DNA of 59,995 bases from Pseudodesulfovibrio sp. (GCA_016342345.1 JAEINO010000021.1:1-59995); one strand, 5' to 3'. Numbered from the stretch's first letter, positions 35,294 through 43,954 are shown. Program-made: numbers and translations. The notes: generated by a model from the letters alone, not told the origin.

Positions 35294-35758
35294 CTATACA
35301 CTTGAATCATCAGACCCGGTCTTGGCGACCGTTTCCTCCACAGTGGAGGACTGAGCCGCATTGCCACCAAAATCAGCTGTCACGATCCGTGGCTTTGCAG
35401 AATTTCCCTGCTTGGCCATCACGATGTTGCCCTCGATAACCGCACCCTTTTCCACGACAAGGACCGGAGTATTCAAACTACCGGTCAACACGGATGTCGC
35501 CTCCAGGATTGCCTGTTCCTTGACAACCACATCGCCCTCTATGCGTCCGCAGGAAGTAAGCCTGCCGACCCTGACTATTCCCTTTACGCAGGCTTTGCGG
35601 CCCAAGATGAGATCGCCTTCAGTGGAAATCTCACCTTCAAACTGGCCGTCTATGCGAACCATACCGACAAAATCGAGTTTGCCCCTGTATTCGGTACCAA
35701 CGCCCAAAAAGGCGTTAAACTCGGAATTATCAGTTGTCTTCTTCTTGAACATGCCCAT
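35294..35758 (-). CDS. bactofilin
   Basis: 154 aa from the ATG at 35758, which follows GAGGTG. The central part (about 14-115) is the repetitive beta-helix of the bactofilin (DUF583) family: EYRGKLDFVGMVRIDGQFEGEI, then short periodic strands (GDLILGRKA, GIVRVGRL, GDVVVKEQ). The tails are short and polar. Bactofilins polymerise without nucleotide into filaments that organise cell shape, polarity or motility. It is divergent from the CNB-FliG-C-like gene and followed by the 51-aa gene. Confidence 0.9.
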   Translation of the reverse strand: MGMFKKKTTDNSEFNAFLGVGTEYRGKLDFVGMVRIDGQFEGEISTEGDLILGRKACVKGIVRVGRLTSCGRIEGDVVVKEQAILEATSVLTGSLNTPVLVVEKGAVIEGNIVMAKQGNSAKPRIVTADFGGNAAQSSTVEETVAKTGSDDSSV

Positions 35759-36062
35759 GAAAAGCACCTCGTAATCTTGAAAGAGGCGGCTTATCCGCCC
35801 TTTGAACCCGCCATATCGGCGCATACAGAATTTTCCTATACCCCCACCAAAATCTAAACGCCACATGTTTTTCACGCACGAATGCCGGCAGAATGTACTC
35901 TGACAGATCATAAGTCCCATTCAAAAAAACTCTTTATCCATGAATTTCTAATTGTTCAACACATGTAGTCTGTTGTACTTTTTTAAAGAAAGCGGCTACG
36001 CTCTTTATATAAATATTTACCGGGCCCGACTCCGAGCAGTCATTCACTGGAAAAGGAAGACC
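35759..36062. other. divergent intergenic region
   Basis: About 300 bases between the bactofilin gene and the CNB-FliG-like gene. A TATATAAAT stretch near 36005 may be a plus-strand -10, but no convincing -35 was found. No small gene or hairpin of note. Confidence 0.35.
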
Positions 36063-37232
36063 ATGTCAACGCAGAAAGTCCAGAACATCAAGTCCTTCTA
36101 CAAAGACCAGCCCATATATAAAGAGGGTCAGAAAGGCACTGTCGCATACATGATCCAAAAGGGATCAGTAAACATCTTCCGCACCGCCAACGGCAAGAAA
36201 ATCATGCTCGACCGTTTGGGACGTGGCGAAATATTCGGAGAAATGGGCGCTCTCAGCAGCTCTCCGCGCGCCAACAGCGCCGAAGCCGCTGAATACTGCG
36301 AGCTCATGGTTCTCACCGAGCAGGTCATCCAGACGCTACTTTCCCGCTGCCCCAAAACCATCCAGCATCTGACCAAACTTTTCATCCGCCGATTGCGCAA
36401 GGCCAATGACGTCAACCCGCAAAAGACACACAAGAACTCCTTCCTGAGCATCTGCCGGGTGCTGGAACTATTCTACAAATGCCATATTTCCATGAAACCT
36501 GGGGATGCCAAACGCATCCCCAACCACAAGCAGGGCATCACGGCCTCGGAGTTTTCAAAACAGGTCAAGGACATCCTGCTCGTATCCCAACTTGAGATCG
36601 ACAACACCTTGAATCAACTTGCCGCCCTCAAGATCATCACCATAGACACCCACGGCCCCGGGAAAGCCTTTGCCGAACGGTATGTTCAGGTCAAAGATCT
36701 GGAAACATTTTTCCAGGTTGCCTCCAACCTTCACAAGGAACTCTCCAAGAGCAGTGCTCTGGAACCGGAACTCGAATACATCGACATCCACGATTTCGCC
36801 GAGGAAGTGGAAGCGCAGACTGACGTCCTCTACAAAAAAATGGCAAATCTGGAGATTCCGGAAACGCTCTTTTTCTTCCACAGGAATTCAGCCCTGAGCT
36901 GGGCAGAAAACCAGGAAGAGGATTTCTTCAAACGGGTCAAACGCAAAAAGAAAAAAATCACGGAACTGGAAGACGTCAACGACATAATCTTCGTGGACAA
37001 CTCCACGTGCAAGGAAGTCTTTGCCAAACTCGGGTACTACAAGCTTGGCGTACTGCTTTCGATTGCCGACGAGGAATCCAAAAAGAAAATTCTCGGCAAC
37101 CTCGCCAAAAAAATCGCCAAGATCGTCCAGGACGAAGCCGAGACACGCGGGCCAGCCAGCCCGGCTGAAGCCGAAGACGTCTCAGATGAACTCATTGAAC
37201 TGATCAAAGCCACCAAAGGGGTATCCATCTAG
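36063..37232 (+). CDS. cyclic nucleotide-binding protein with FliG-C-like domain
   Basis: 389 aa from the ATG at 36063, chosen for GGAAG just ahead. Residues about 15-110 are a cNMP-binding domain with the phosphate cassette GEMGALSSSPRANS. A middle part (about 160-215) looks like a winged helix region. Residues from V305 to about 380 (VNDIIFVDNSTCKEVF, KKKILGNLAKKIAKI, DEAETRGP) follow, by eye, the FliG C-terminal pattern, the rotor domain that contacts MotA. The stop overlaps the motA GTG (TAGTG), so stator and this protein are coupled. It may be a second-messenger-controlled brake, clutch or stator-assembly factor; this is inference. Confidence 0.75.
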   Translation: MSTQKVQNIKSFYKDQPIYKEGQKGTVAYMIQKGSVNIFRTANGKKIMLDRLGRGEIFGEMGALSSSPRANSAEAAEYCELMVLTEQVIQTLLSRCPKTIQHLTKLFIRRLRKANDVNPQKTHKNSFLSICRVLELFYKCHISMKPGDAKRIPNHKQGITASEFSKQVKDILLVSQLEIDNTLNQLAALKIITIDTHGPGKAFAERYVQVKDLETFFQVASNLHKELSKSSALEPELEYIDIHDFAEEVEAQTDVLYKKMANLEIPETLFFFHRNSALSWAENQEEDFFKRVKRKKKKITELEDVNDIIFVDNSTCKEVFAKLGYYKLGVLLSIADEESKKKILGNLAKKIAKIVQDEAETRGPASPAEAEDVSDELIELIKATKGVSI

Positions 37233-38005
37233 TGAATATCGCCACCATTTTCGGCATAGTCGCGGGTATCTTCGTACTTTGCGCCGCCACCTATTCAGCC
37301 ACGGATTCGGCACAGGTTTTCATCAATGGACCGGGGTTGGCCATCGTGCTGGGTGGAACCATTGCAGCCACCTTCATCTGCTACCCTTTACGCGAAGTCA
37401 TGCGTGTCATGGGATTATTCGTGACCGCCTTCACTGCCGAGGAACTGCCCATCGGCGACTACATCAAGGATATTGTCAAAATTTCCAAGAACGTCGCCTC
37501 CAAAGGCGAAGAGCACCTGGAAAAATCCCTCAAGAACATGGAAAACGAGTTTCTGCGGGACGGCCTGCAAATGCTCATTGACGGTTATTCAAAAAAGGAA
37601 CTTGAAGAAATTCTCAATAACCGTATTCAACAATATCATGATCAGGAGTCCAATGCAGCCGGCATTTACAGAACCATGGCAGCCCTGTCGCCAGCCTTTG
37701 GCATCATCGGGACACTCATCGGCCTGATTGCCATGATGCAGACCATGGGCGACGACATCACCCGCATCGGCCCGGCCATGGCCACGGCCCTGACCACGAC
37801 ACTGTACGGCGCACTGTTTGCCAACATGATCTACATGCCCATCGCAACAAAAGTTGAACGGCGAGTGGAAGAGCGCACCATTCTCATGTGCGTCATTCGG
37901 GATGGCATCCTGTTCATCAAGGACAAGACGCCCGCCCCCATTGTTCTGGACAAGCTCAAGGGCTACCTGCCGCCGCGCAAATGGTCCTCCATCGCAACGT
38001 CCTAG
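37232..38005 (+). CDS. motA: flagellar motor stator protein MotA
   Basis: 257 aa starting with GTG at 37232, overlapping the preceding stop by one base. Four membrane helices (about 3-20, 33-50, 150-172, 182-202). The stator prolines are in place: LSPAFGIIGTLIGL and MIYMPIA. A large cytoplasmic loop (about 60-145) carries the charges that meet FliG. With MotB it forms the ion channel that turns the flagellum. PomA- or MotA-type ion preference is not decided. motB follows after 15 bases. Confidence 0.92.
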   Translation: MNIATIFGIVAGIFVLCAATYSATDSAQVFINGPGLAIVLGGTIAATFICYPLREVMRVMGLFVTAFTAEELPIGDYIKDIVKISKNVASKGEEHLEKSLKNMENEFLRDGLQMLIDGYSKKELEEILNNRIQQYHDQESNAAGIYRTMAALSPAFGIIGTLIGLIAMMQTMGDDITRIGPAMATALTTTLYGALFANMIYMPIATKVERRVEERTILMCVIRDGILFIKDKTPAPIVLDKLKGYLPPRKWSSIATS

Positions 38006-38020
38006 CAGAACGGAAAGCTC

Positions 38021-38728
38021 ATGCAGATTTCAGGAAACTTCATCCCCAGGAAAAAGCCAACTCCCATCAGCACCGGTTGGAGTTTGACCCTGGCCGACAT
38101 GATGACCCTGCTTCTGTGCTTTTTCGTACTCATGCTTTCAGTGGCCAAAGTTGACCAACACAGATACGAAGCCATGTCAGACATCCTAGCCGAAGCCATG
38201 AAGGGAAAGGCCGCCCCAAGCAAGCGAACTGCGGAACAGGCCCAAATACCGCTAAAAAAGAAATCCAGGAATCTCTTCGAACTGCAACTGGAGCTTGCCA
38301 AACTCATCGGCAAGGAGTCCAGGGCCGTCAACCTCAAACTGCGCCCTGATGCAGTCGCCATCAACCTCAAAGGCGGCGTTTTCTTCAAACTCGGCAGTGC
38401 GGACCTGACCGGCGAGGCTCTCACCATTCTTGACAAACTCGCCCGCCCCCTGACCGATGCGCACTACACACTGACCATCGAAGGCCATTCCGACAACCTC
38501 GCAATCCACTCGACACAATTTCCGTCCAACTGGGAACTGTCCTCAGCCAGAGCCTCATCAGTGGCCCGATATTTCATTGCACAAGGCTTCCCAAAAAACG
38601 ACATTCAGGTCATGGGATTGGCCGACACCCGCCCCCTTGCTCCCAATACCGACAAGAAAGGCGAGCCAATCCCGACCAACCAGTCCAAAAACCGACGGGT
38701 GATCATCCTGGTCCGACCTGTCAAGTAA
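38021..38728 (+). CDS. motB: flagellar motor stator protein MotB
   Basis: 235 aa. One membrane helix starting at LADMMTLLLCFFVLML with the ion-binding aspartate D26, followed by a periplasmic linker and an OmpA-type peptidoglycan-binding domain (about 105-233; TIEGHSDNLAI, NWELSSARASSVARYF). GGAAAG ribosome site. It anchors the stator in the cell wall. Last clear gene of the CNB-motA-motB unit. Confidence 0.93.
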   Translation: MQISGNFIPRKKPTPISTGWSLTLADMMTLLLCFFVLMLSVAKVDQHRYEAMSDILAEAMKGKAAPSKRTAEQAQIPLKKKSRNLFELQLELAKLIGKESRAVNLKLRPDAVAINLKGGVFFKLGSADLTGEALTILDKLARPLTDAHYTLTIEGHSDNLAIHSTQFPSNWELSSARASSVARYFIAQGFPKNDIQVMGLADTRPLAPNTDKKGEPIPTNQSKNRRVIILVRPVK

Positions 38729-38770
38729 CCTTGCCTTGACGCACCACTTTTCCTCTCATAGAGAGACGCC

Positions 38771-39442
38771 ATGAAACGAAGCGAAATCAACCAACTCATT
38801 GTCGATGCCAAATCATTTTTTGACTCATTCCAATTCAAGCTGCCGCCGTGGGCCTTCTGGAACCCGGAGGACTGGAAGGGCATGGGCCATACCGAAGTAG
38901 TGCAGAACCAGCTTGGATGGGATCTGACCGACTACGGCGCAGGCGACTTTGAAAAGCGCGGCCTCATCCTTTTCACCATCCGCAACGGAAATCAGGCCAT
39001 CGGACATCCGAAAAAGTATGCGGAAAAAATCATGATAGTCCGTGAAGACCAGATTTGCCCCATGCATTTCCATTGGGCCAAGACTGAGGACATCATCAAT
39101 CGAGGCGGGGGCAACCTTGTCATCGACCTGTATGGTTCCACCCCGGAAGAAGGGCTAGGAAACGCCCCTGTTACCGTGTCCGTGGATGGCATGCCGCGCA
39201 CGGTCGAACCCGGCGGGAAAATCACTCTCACGCCGGGCGAATCCATTTTTCTGGTACAAGGCATGTATCATCGATTCTATGGAGAGTCTGGCAAGGGCAA
39301 AGTACTGGTGGGAGAAGTTTCATCAGTGAACGACGACAACACCGACAATCGGTTTCATGAGCCGCAGGCGCGATTCCCGAAGATCGAAGAAGATGAGCTG
39401 CCGGTTCATCTGTTGTGTACGGATTACCCTGAGTATTTGTAA
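38771..39442 (+). CDS. D-lyxose ketol-isomerase
   Basis: 223 aa cupin-fold protein of the D-lyxose isomerase family. Metal-binding histidines appear in CPMHFHWAKTEDI with the following glutamate, and a later histidine in MYHRFYG. Its length is normal for the family. It converts D-lyxose to D-xylulose and usually also D-mannose to D-fructose, using manganese. GAGAG lies before the ATG. It is 42 bases after motB but shows no functional link to motility; a shared transcript by read-through is possible. Confidence 0.88.
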   Translation: MKRSEINQLIVDAKSFFDSFQFKLPPWAFWNPEDWKGMGHTEVVQNQLGWDLTDYGAGDFEKRGLILFTIRNGNQAIGHPKKYAEKIMIVREDQICPMHFHWAKTEDIINRGGGNLVIDLYGSTPEEGLGNAPVTVSVDGMPRTVEPGGKITLTPGESIFLVQGMYHRFYGESGKGKVLVGEVSSVNDDNTDNRFHEPQARFPKIEEDELPVHLLCTDYPEYL

Positions 39443-39483
39443 TGAAAGCCCCCCTGACAAGGCGGCTCAGAGTGCCCTTTTCA

Positions 39484-39527
39484 TAAAATAAAAAACGCTG
39501 TGTAAAAACACAGCGTTTTTTTTATTT
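39484..39527. terminator. bidirectional terminator (lyxose isomerase / htpG)
   Basis: AAAAAACGCTGTGT (39490-39503) pairs with ACACAGCGTTTTTT (39508-39521) around AAAA, with A- and T-runs outside. Ends both converging genes. Confidence 0.93.
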
Positions 39528-39583
39528 TACAACATTCCCGGCCGAGACAGAATTAAGTCTGGTCTGACCAAAGAGGGAGAAGA

Positions 39584-41473
39584 CTACTTGGTTGTCTCAA
39601 CGTACCAGCCACTGGACTTGGTCAGCAGGTCCTGAACCCGGCCCACAAGGGCGTGAGGGTCTGTCAGGTATCCTTCCAGCAGCAACGCGGACTCGAACAG
39701 ATGACGGGCGGCCTGTTCGATAAACGGGTCGTTTTCATCTTTTTTGTAGATTGTCAGCATATTGCGGACCAATGCGTGATCCGGGTTCACTTCCAGCACC
39801 TTGGTGGGGATGGAAGTATCCTTGCTCATGACACGCATGATCTTGTCCATGGAACTGGTGGTATGTCCATCGGGATTGGCGAGGCACACAGGCGAGTCGG
39901 ACAACCGCTGGGAGGCTTTGACCTCGGACACGGAATCACCGAGCACATCCTTGATGCGGGCAAGCATCTTGTCGAGAGTGGTTTTCTGATCCTCGGAAAG
40001 TTGTTCGGCCTTGTCTTCCTTTTCGAGTGCCTCAAAAACGTCAAGCTTGGAGACATCCGCGTGCTCGGCAGAGACGATGGTGTAGCCGTCATAATCACGC
40101 AGGGCATCCATGACAAATTCGTCAATGGCTTCATAGAGATAGAGAACCTCGATACCTTTCTTGCGAAAGACTTCAAGATGCGGCGACAGGCCGAGAGCTT
40201 CACGACTGGGACCGTATGCGTAGTATATTTCCTTTTGATCTTCCTGGGTGCGGGCGATGTATTCGGCAAAGGAGGTCAGTCCCTTGCTGTCTTCGCTGCT
40301 GGAGGTGTTGAAGCGCACGAGATGACTGAACTTGTCCTTGTTCAGGAAGTCCATGTACCCGGCCTTGAACAGATTGCCGTGAGCATGCCAGAATTCGGCG
40401 TAGCGTTCGGCATTGTCCTTGGCGATTTTTTCCAGGTTGCCGAGCACCTGCTTGACCAGTGTGGAGCTGATCTTACGCATGAGGATGTTGTCCTGCAACG
40501 TTTCACGAGAAATGTTGAGCGGCAGGTCTTCGGTATCCACAACGCCTTTCATGAAACCAAGGTATTCGGGAAGCAGATCCTTGTTCTGTTTTTCGATGAG
40601 CACACGGCGAACGTAGAGGTCAAGCCCCCGGTTTTCGCGTCCCATTCCAAACGGATCATTGTCATTTTTCGGTGTGAACATAAGAGCATTGAACTGGACG
40701 GGCGCATCCACCGATGTGTGCAGGGTGTCAAAGGGGTCCTCGGCATCGTAGGTGAGGAACTTGTAGAATTCGGCGTACTGCTCGGCAGAGATCTGGAACT
40801 TGGGTTCGCGCCACAAGGCCGAGACCGTGTTCACCTGCTCGCCACCGATGAGGATCGGAAAATTGATAAAGTTGGAATGCTTGTTAACGATCATCTTGAG
40901 GTGCGCATCGTTGGTGAACTGCGAGGCAATGTCCTCCTTGAGCTTCACGTCGATACGGGTGCCGCGCGGCATATCTTCGTCGAGTTCCTGAAGCTTGTAT
41001 TCGGTCTTGCCGTCAGAAGTCCAGAGGATAGGCTTGGCGTTTGCTTCTGCGGAACGGGTGGTTACTGTGACTTCGTCGGCAACCATGTAAACGGAATAGA
41101 AACCAACGCCGAATCGACCGATGAGAGCATCAAGAGATTCCTTGCCTTCCGTGGCCATACGAGTCAGCTCGGCGGTGCCGGAGTGGGCGATGGTACCGAT
41201 ATTTTTCATCAGTTCGTCGCGGGTCATGCCGATGCCCGTATCGGTAATGGTAATGGTTCCGGCGTCCTTGTCGGATGCGATGGTGATTTGCAAGGGGATT
41301 TCGTCTTTGCCATCTTCGGATGTAGCCTGGAAGCGGACCTTTTCCAAGGCATCGGACGCATTGGAAACGAGCTCACGCAGGAAAACTTCCTTGTTGGTAT
41401 ACAGGGAGTGGACCAGGATATCGAGCAGTTGGCTGACTTCAGCCTTAAATTTGTGCGTGGTCTTTTTGGACAT
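39584..41473 (-). CDS. htpG: chaperone protein HtpG (Hsp90)
   Basis: 629 aa, normal for bacterial Hsp90. N-terminal GHKL ATPase with ELVSNASDAL and DTGIGM, the middle domain with IPLYVRRV-like YVRRVLIEK and LPLNISRE, and a C-terminal dimerisation domain. It lacks the eukaryotic charged linker and MEEVD end. AGGAAAG precedes the ATG. The MerR-type regulator gene lies 114 bases upstream in the same direction, and a stable hairpin (41506-41534) sits in the gap. A 614-codon antisense frame is a codon-bias shadow. Confidence 0.96.
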   Translation of the reverse strand: MSKKTTHKFKAEVSQLLDILVHSLYTNKEVFLRELVSNASDALEKVRFQATSEDGKDEIPLQITIASDKDAGTITITDTGIGMTRDELMKNIGTIAHSGTAELTRMATEGKESLDALIGRFGVGFYSVYMVADEVTVTTRSAEANAKPILWTSDGKTEYKLQELDEDMPRGTRIDVKLKEDIASQFTNDAHLKMIVNKHSNFINFPILIGGEQVNTVSALWREPKFQISAEQYAEFYKFLTYDAEDPFDTLHTSVDAPVQFNALMFTPKNDNDPFGMGRENRGLDLYVRRVLIEKQNKDLLPEYLGFMKGVVDTEDLPLNISRETLQDNILMRKISSTLVKQVLGNLEKIAKDNAERYAEFWHAHGNLFKAGYMDFLNKDKFSHLVRFNTSSSEDSKGLTSFAEYIARTQEDQKEIYYAYGPSREALGLSPHLEVFRKKGIEVLYLYEAIDEFVMDALRDYDGYTIVSAEHADVSKLDVFEALEKEDKAEQLSEDQKTTLDKMLARIKDVLGDSVSEVKASQRLSDSPVCLANPDGHTTSSMDKIMRVMSKDTSIPTKVLEVNPDHALVRNMLTIYKKDENDPFIEQAARHLFESALLLEGYLTDPHALVGRVQDLLTKSSGWYVETTK

Positions 41474-41505
41474 TATTTCTTTCCTCCAATTAAATGAAAT
41501 GAGTA

Positions 41506-41534
41506 CCCGCCAGGTGATTTCTTCACCAGGCGGG
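41506..41534 (-). promoter_or_regulatory. hairpin in htpG leader
   Basis: CCCGCCAGGTGA (41506-41517) pairs with TCACCAGGCGGG (41523-41534) apart from one A-A mismatch, loop 5. It lies 33 bases before the htpG ATG with no U-run after it, so a processing, stability or thermo-responsive role is as likely as termination. A smaller hairpin CCCGCG/CGCGGG (41573-41587) follows the regulator stop. Confidence 0.5.
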
Positions 41535-41587
41535 CCTGATTTGAATGTGAGAATGTGGGAGGGAAGGTGTTTCCCGCGTCACGCGGG

Positions 41588-42190
41588 TTAAGTAGTCACG
41601 TATTTGATCTTGTCAAGAAGGTACTTTTCCATCTCGCGGCGGTCTTTTCTGATACGAACCATTTCGGCTTCCATGACCTTGAGCTTTTCCTTCAGGATTT
41701 CATTTTCCGCCTTGAGAGCTTCGGTTTCCAACGCTTGAGAGGAAATACGCAGGGCCGCATCTTCAAGTCCCTGTTTGACCTCGGAGATATCAAGACCACC
41801 ATCAGAGCCATGCGCCATGACACTGCGGATGCCTTCGCCAACTGATTTCGCGATCTCAAGACCGATTGCGGCTGCCATCTTCATGGCGGGCTCCATGGCA
41901 TTGCCGTTCATGACCACAGGCATGTGACTGGTTTCGGGCATGGCATCGGCCTGAAACGGATACGACTGGGCCAACTGGTCCATGACATCGCGGGCAGTAT
42001 GCCCTTCCTTCAGGAGTCTGGAAATAGTGGCAAAAATTTCAATAGCTTCAGGCTTGAAGCGTTTCTGGCGTCCTCGTCCAACGCTGGGAAGATGCTGAGC
42101 GAATCGATTCTTCCAATAGTGAACCGTTGATTCGGGCAGTTCCAATTCGCGGGCGATTTCAGCCACGGAAAGCACTTTCTTGCCAGTCAT
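41588..42190 (-). CDS. MerR-type HTH regulator with coiled-coil tail
   Basis: 200 aa. Residues about 5-70 are a MerR-like winged helix (SVAEIARELELPESTVHYWKNRF, then QKRFKPEAIEIFATISRLLKEGHTARDVMDQL). The C-terminal third (about 140-195) is a long charged coiled coil. There is no metal-binding cysteine. The ribosome site GGAGGGAG is strong. It precedes htpG in the same direction, so it could regulate htpG or itself; the target is unknown. Confidence 0.82.
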   Translation of the reverse strand: MTGKKVLSVAEIARELELPESTVHYWKNRFAQHLPSVGRGRQKRFKPEAIEIFATISRLLKEGHTARDVMDQLAQSYPFQADAMPETSHMPVVMNGNAMEPAMKMAAAIGLEIAKSVGEGIRSVMAHGSDGGLDISEVKQGLEDAALRISSQALETEALKAENEILKEKLKVMEAEMVRIRKDRREMEKYLLDKIKYVTT

Positions 42191-42437
42191 ATCCCACTCC
42201 CTCCGATTTATTGCACACCTTGTTGTTCTTCATTGGAGTACCGAATAAAACCGTTCATCTCAAGGAAAATATTGCTCCATCATGCTTATTTTAAAGAATT
42301 TTTATAGTTGCGGTCAGTAAAAGACAATCGTTGTCGCTGATATTCTTAAGTTTTTCTAGACATTCTATAGCAACCTTGGGATTACAAGTGATAGCAACAA
42401 GGCTGGTCATAATAACGAAAACTGCCTATTGGGAACG

Positions 42438-42466
42438 TTGAAAATAACCAATAATGGTTTTATCGT
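42438..42466 (+). promoter_or_regulatory. promoter with internal inverted repeat (DoxX/MauE gene)
   Basis: TTGAAA (42438-42443), 17-base spacer, TATCGT (42461-42466), about 40 bases before the ATG at 42505. The spacer holds AACCAATAATGGTT (42447-42460), with AACCA/TGGTT arms, a possible operator. The other 250 bases upstream (42191-42437) show only AT-rich sequence and no gene. Confidence 0.45.
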
Positions 42467-42504
42467 TTGGTTTGTGATTGTTTACTGAAAAGGACAAAAC
42501 GAAA

Positions 42505-42990
42505 ATGAGAAAACTTTTCACAGCAAAGACACTGTACTTTGTACTACGGGTTACCCTTGGTCTGATGTTCATTTATGCCGGGGCCAGCAAATTGACCGAC
42601 CCTGGCCTGTTTGCCCAGATCATTGATGGTTACGGATTGGTTTCGTGGAGTCTGGCCAAGAAGCTTGCCTATGGTCTGCCCATATTTGAAATTGCCACGG
42701 GTTTGGCGCTTGTTATCGACATTCGCGGTTCATTGGGGGTGATTGTCGCACAGTTGTTGGGATTCATGGCCATTTTACTGTACGCCATCCACTTGGGGTT
42801 GGACGTTGATTGCGGATGCTTCGGCCTTGAAGAGCCTGGCGAAACCGGGTCCGGCAGCCTGTGGGAGTCGATCATTCGCGATATACTGATGCTTGGAGCA
42901 TGTCTTGTGATGTACTGGATACGACGAGCCACAGACATTGTACCTCGTCGCCTTGCACAGTTGTTTTCTCTGCAAGGTTGGCACGGCTGA
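42505..42990 (+). CDS. DoxX/MauE-family membrane protein
   Basis: 161 aa from the ATG at 42505 (AAAAGGA upstream). Four hydrophobic segments (about 9-30, 50-70, 75-95, 120-140). The start RVTLGLMFIYAGASKLTDP is typical of DoxX/MauE proteins, and CGCFG (near 103) is the cysteine pair seen in the MauE group, which may handle disulfides or quinones with a thioredoxin-like partner. No such partner is next to it. A strong terminator follows. Confidence 0.8.
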   Translation: MRKLFTAKTLYFVLRVTLGLMFIYAGASKLTDPGLFAQIIDGYGLVSWSLAKKLAYGLPIFEIATGLALVIDIRGSLGVIVAQLLGFMAILLYAIHLGLDVDCGCFGLEEPGETGSGSLWESIIRDILMLGACLVMYWIRRATDIVPRRLAQLFSLQGWHG

Positions 42991-43025
42991 TTCTCATGGC
43001 TTTCGCCTTGCTTCATTGTTTACAC

Positions 43026-43056
43026 AAAAAAATCGCCCGACTGGGCGATTTTTTTT
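43026..43056. terminator. bidirectional terminator
   Basis: AAAAAAATCGCCC (43026-43038) pairs with GGGCGATTTTTTT (43043-43055) around GACT. Serves the DoxX/MauE gene on the plus strand and the lipoprotein gene on the minus strand. Confidence 0.93.
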
Positions 43057-43057
43057 G

Positions 43058-43501
43058 TTACTGAACCAATTGCCATGATCCGTCCGGTTGTCGGTATGCC
43101 TTGGCATAAACGGTCTCGTATTCGCCATTCGCCATTCGGGCCTTAAGCGTCACATCGCGTTCGATGCGACCATTCCCGTATTGACGTGGTGGTTCCGGGA
43201 TGGCTTCATACCGAGTCCGAGTATCAGGATTGGTCCATGTGGAACTGTAACCCGAGGGAGTGCTTTCCAAGGCATTGGAAACCTGCGTCTGATCATATTT
43301 GTCCATTTCGTTGCCAATGATATAGCCCACCAACAGACCCGCCCCACCGCCAATGGCTGCACCAGAAACCTTATTCTTGAAAGTCAATGCGCCAAGGGTG
43401 GCTCCGGCCAGTGTGCCAAGGGCTGCCGAATTCTGGCCTGACGTGGTCTGGCAGGCAGTCAGCAGCGAAAGAGTCAGGATAAGAGCCAGTATGGTCTTCA
43501 T
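43058..43501 (-). CDS. glycine-zipper outer membrane lipoprotein
   Basis: 147 aa from the ATG at 43501 with AAAGGAGGTT ahead. The signal ends in the lipobox LTAC (C17). The next part, GTLAGATLGALTF...SGAAIGGGAGLLVGYIIG, is a glycine-zipper hairpin as in the 17-kDa surface antigen/SlyB group. The C-terminal half is a small soluble domain rich in Tyr, Arg and Pro, like the YXXL/RcnB-type antigen tails (ERDVTLKARMANGEYETVYAKAYRQPDGSWQLV). It probably helps outer-membrane integrity. Monocistronic. Confidence 0.82.
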   Translation of the reverse strand: MKTILALILTLSLLTACQTTSGQNSAALGTLAGATLGALTFKNKVSGAAIGGGAGLLVGYIIGNEMDKYDQTQVSNALESTPSGYSSTWTNPDTRTRYEAIPEPPRQYGNGRIERDVTLKARMANGEYETVYAKAYRQPDGSWQLVQ

Positions 43502-43628
43502 GAGAACCTCCTTTGTGGCCGATGATGGCCTTGTGGTCATTGTTCATCATAAGCAACGGACATGCCAAAGGTTCCAAGCTTGAAATTATTGATTTTCTTG
43601 GGTTAACTAAAGGGAATTATTGGGCGTG

Positions 43629-43787
43629 ATGAAAAAAATTGCGCACAAGTACGCAAGAAATGTTCATTTTGTATTGAATCGACTTTGGGGATGGATTTTT
43701 ACAGCGTGCAGACATGAATTGATGAAAACAAAAAACCATTTCGGATACGGGTCAGGCGAAAAACAAAAAAGGCTCTTCGGTATATAG
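43629..43787 (+). CDS. possible 52-aa basic protein
   Basis: An ATG-started frame of 52 codons giving a basic protein with a hydrophobic patch (NRLWGWIFTACRHE) and a Lys/Arg-rich C-terminus. There is no convincing ribosome site (AGGGA is 13 bases off) and no known family. The region around it (43502-44111) is AT-rich and otherwise holds only the 83-bp repeat; the frame may be chance. Confidence 0.28.
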   Translation: MKKIAHKYARNVHFVLNRLWGWIFTACRHELMKTKNHFGYGSGEKQKRLFGI

Positions 43788-43871
43788 CCCCACCCTTAAG
43801 TCAAGAGGATAATTCAGCGACAACATGAATCGGATGCAAACGTATATCCGGCGTTTTATCTTATAGACAGA

Positions 43872-43954
43872 GCCCTGATCAAATCAGGTATGATTACTGA
43901 TTGGTCGCCATGTCCCTTTATTTTGTCAAAAATACGCTTGGGCCGAATGAACCA
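43872..43954. repeat. 83-bp imperfect repeat, copy 1
   Basis: GCCCTGATCAAATCAGG and the following 66 bases match 45693-45775 in the same orientation with about 16 differences and no gap. Both contain CCTGAT-ATCAGG arms. The copies bracket the HlyC remnant and the AT-rich Sel1-type gene. Outside the 83 bases I see no further similarity. It may be a mobile-element remnant or end. Confidence 0.7.

Noticed and set aside
39653..41497. A 614-codon open frame antisense to htpG.
   Set aside because: htpG is unmistakable on the other strand; the antisense frame has no ribosome site or known domain and arises from codon bias.
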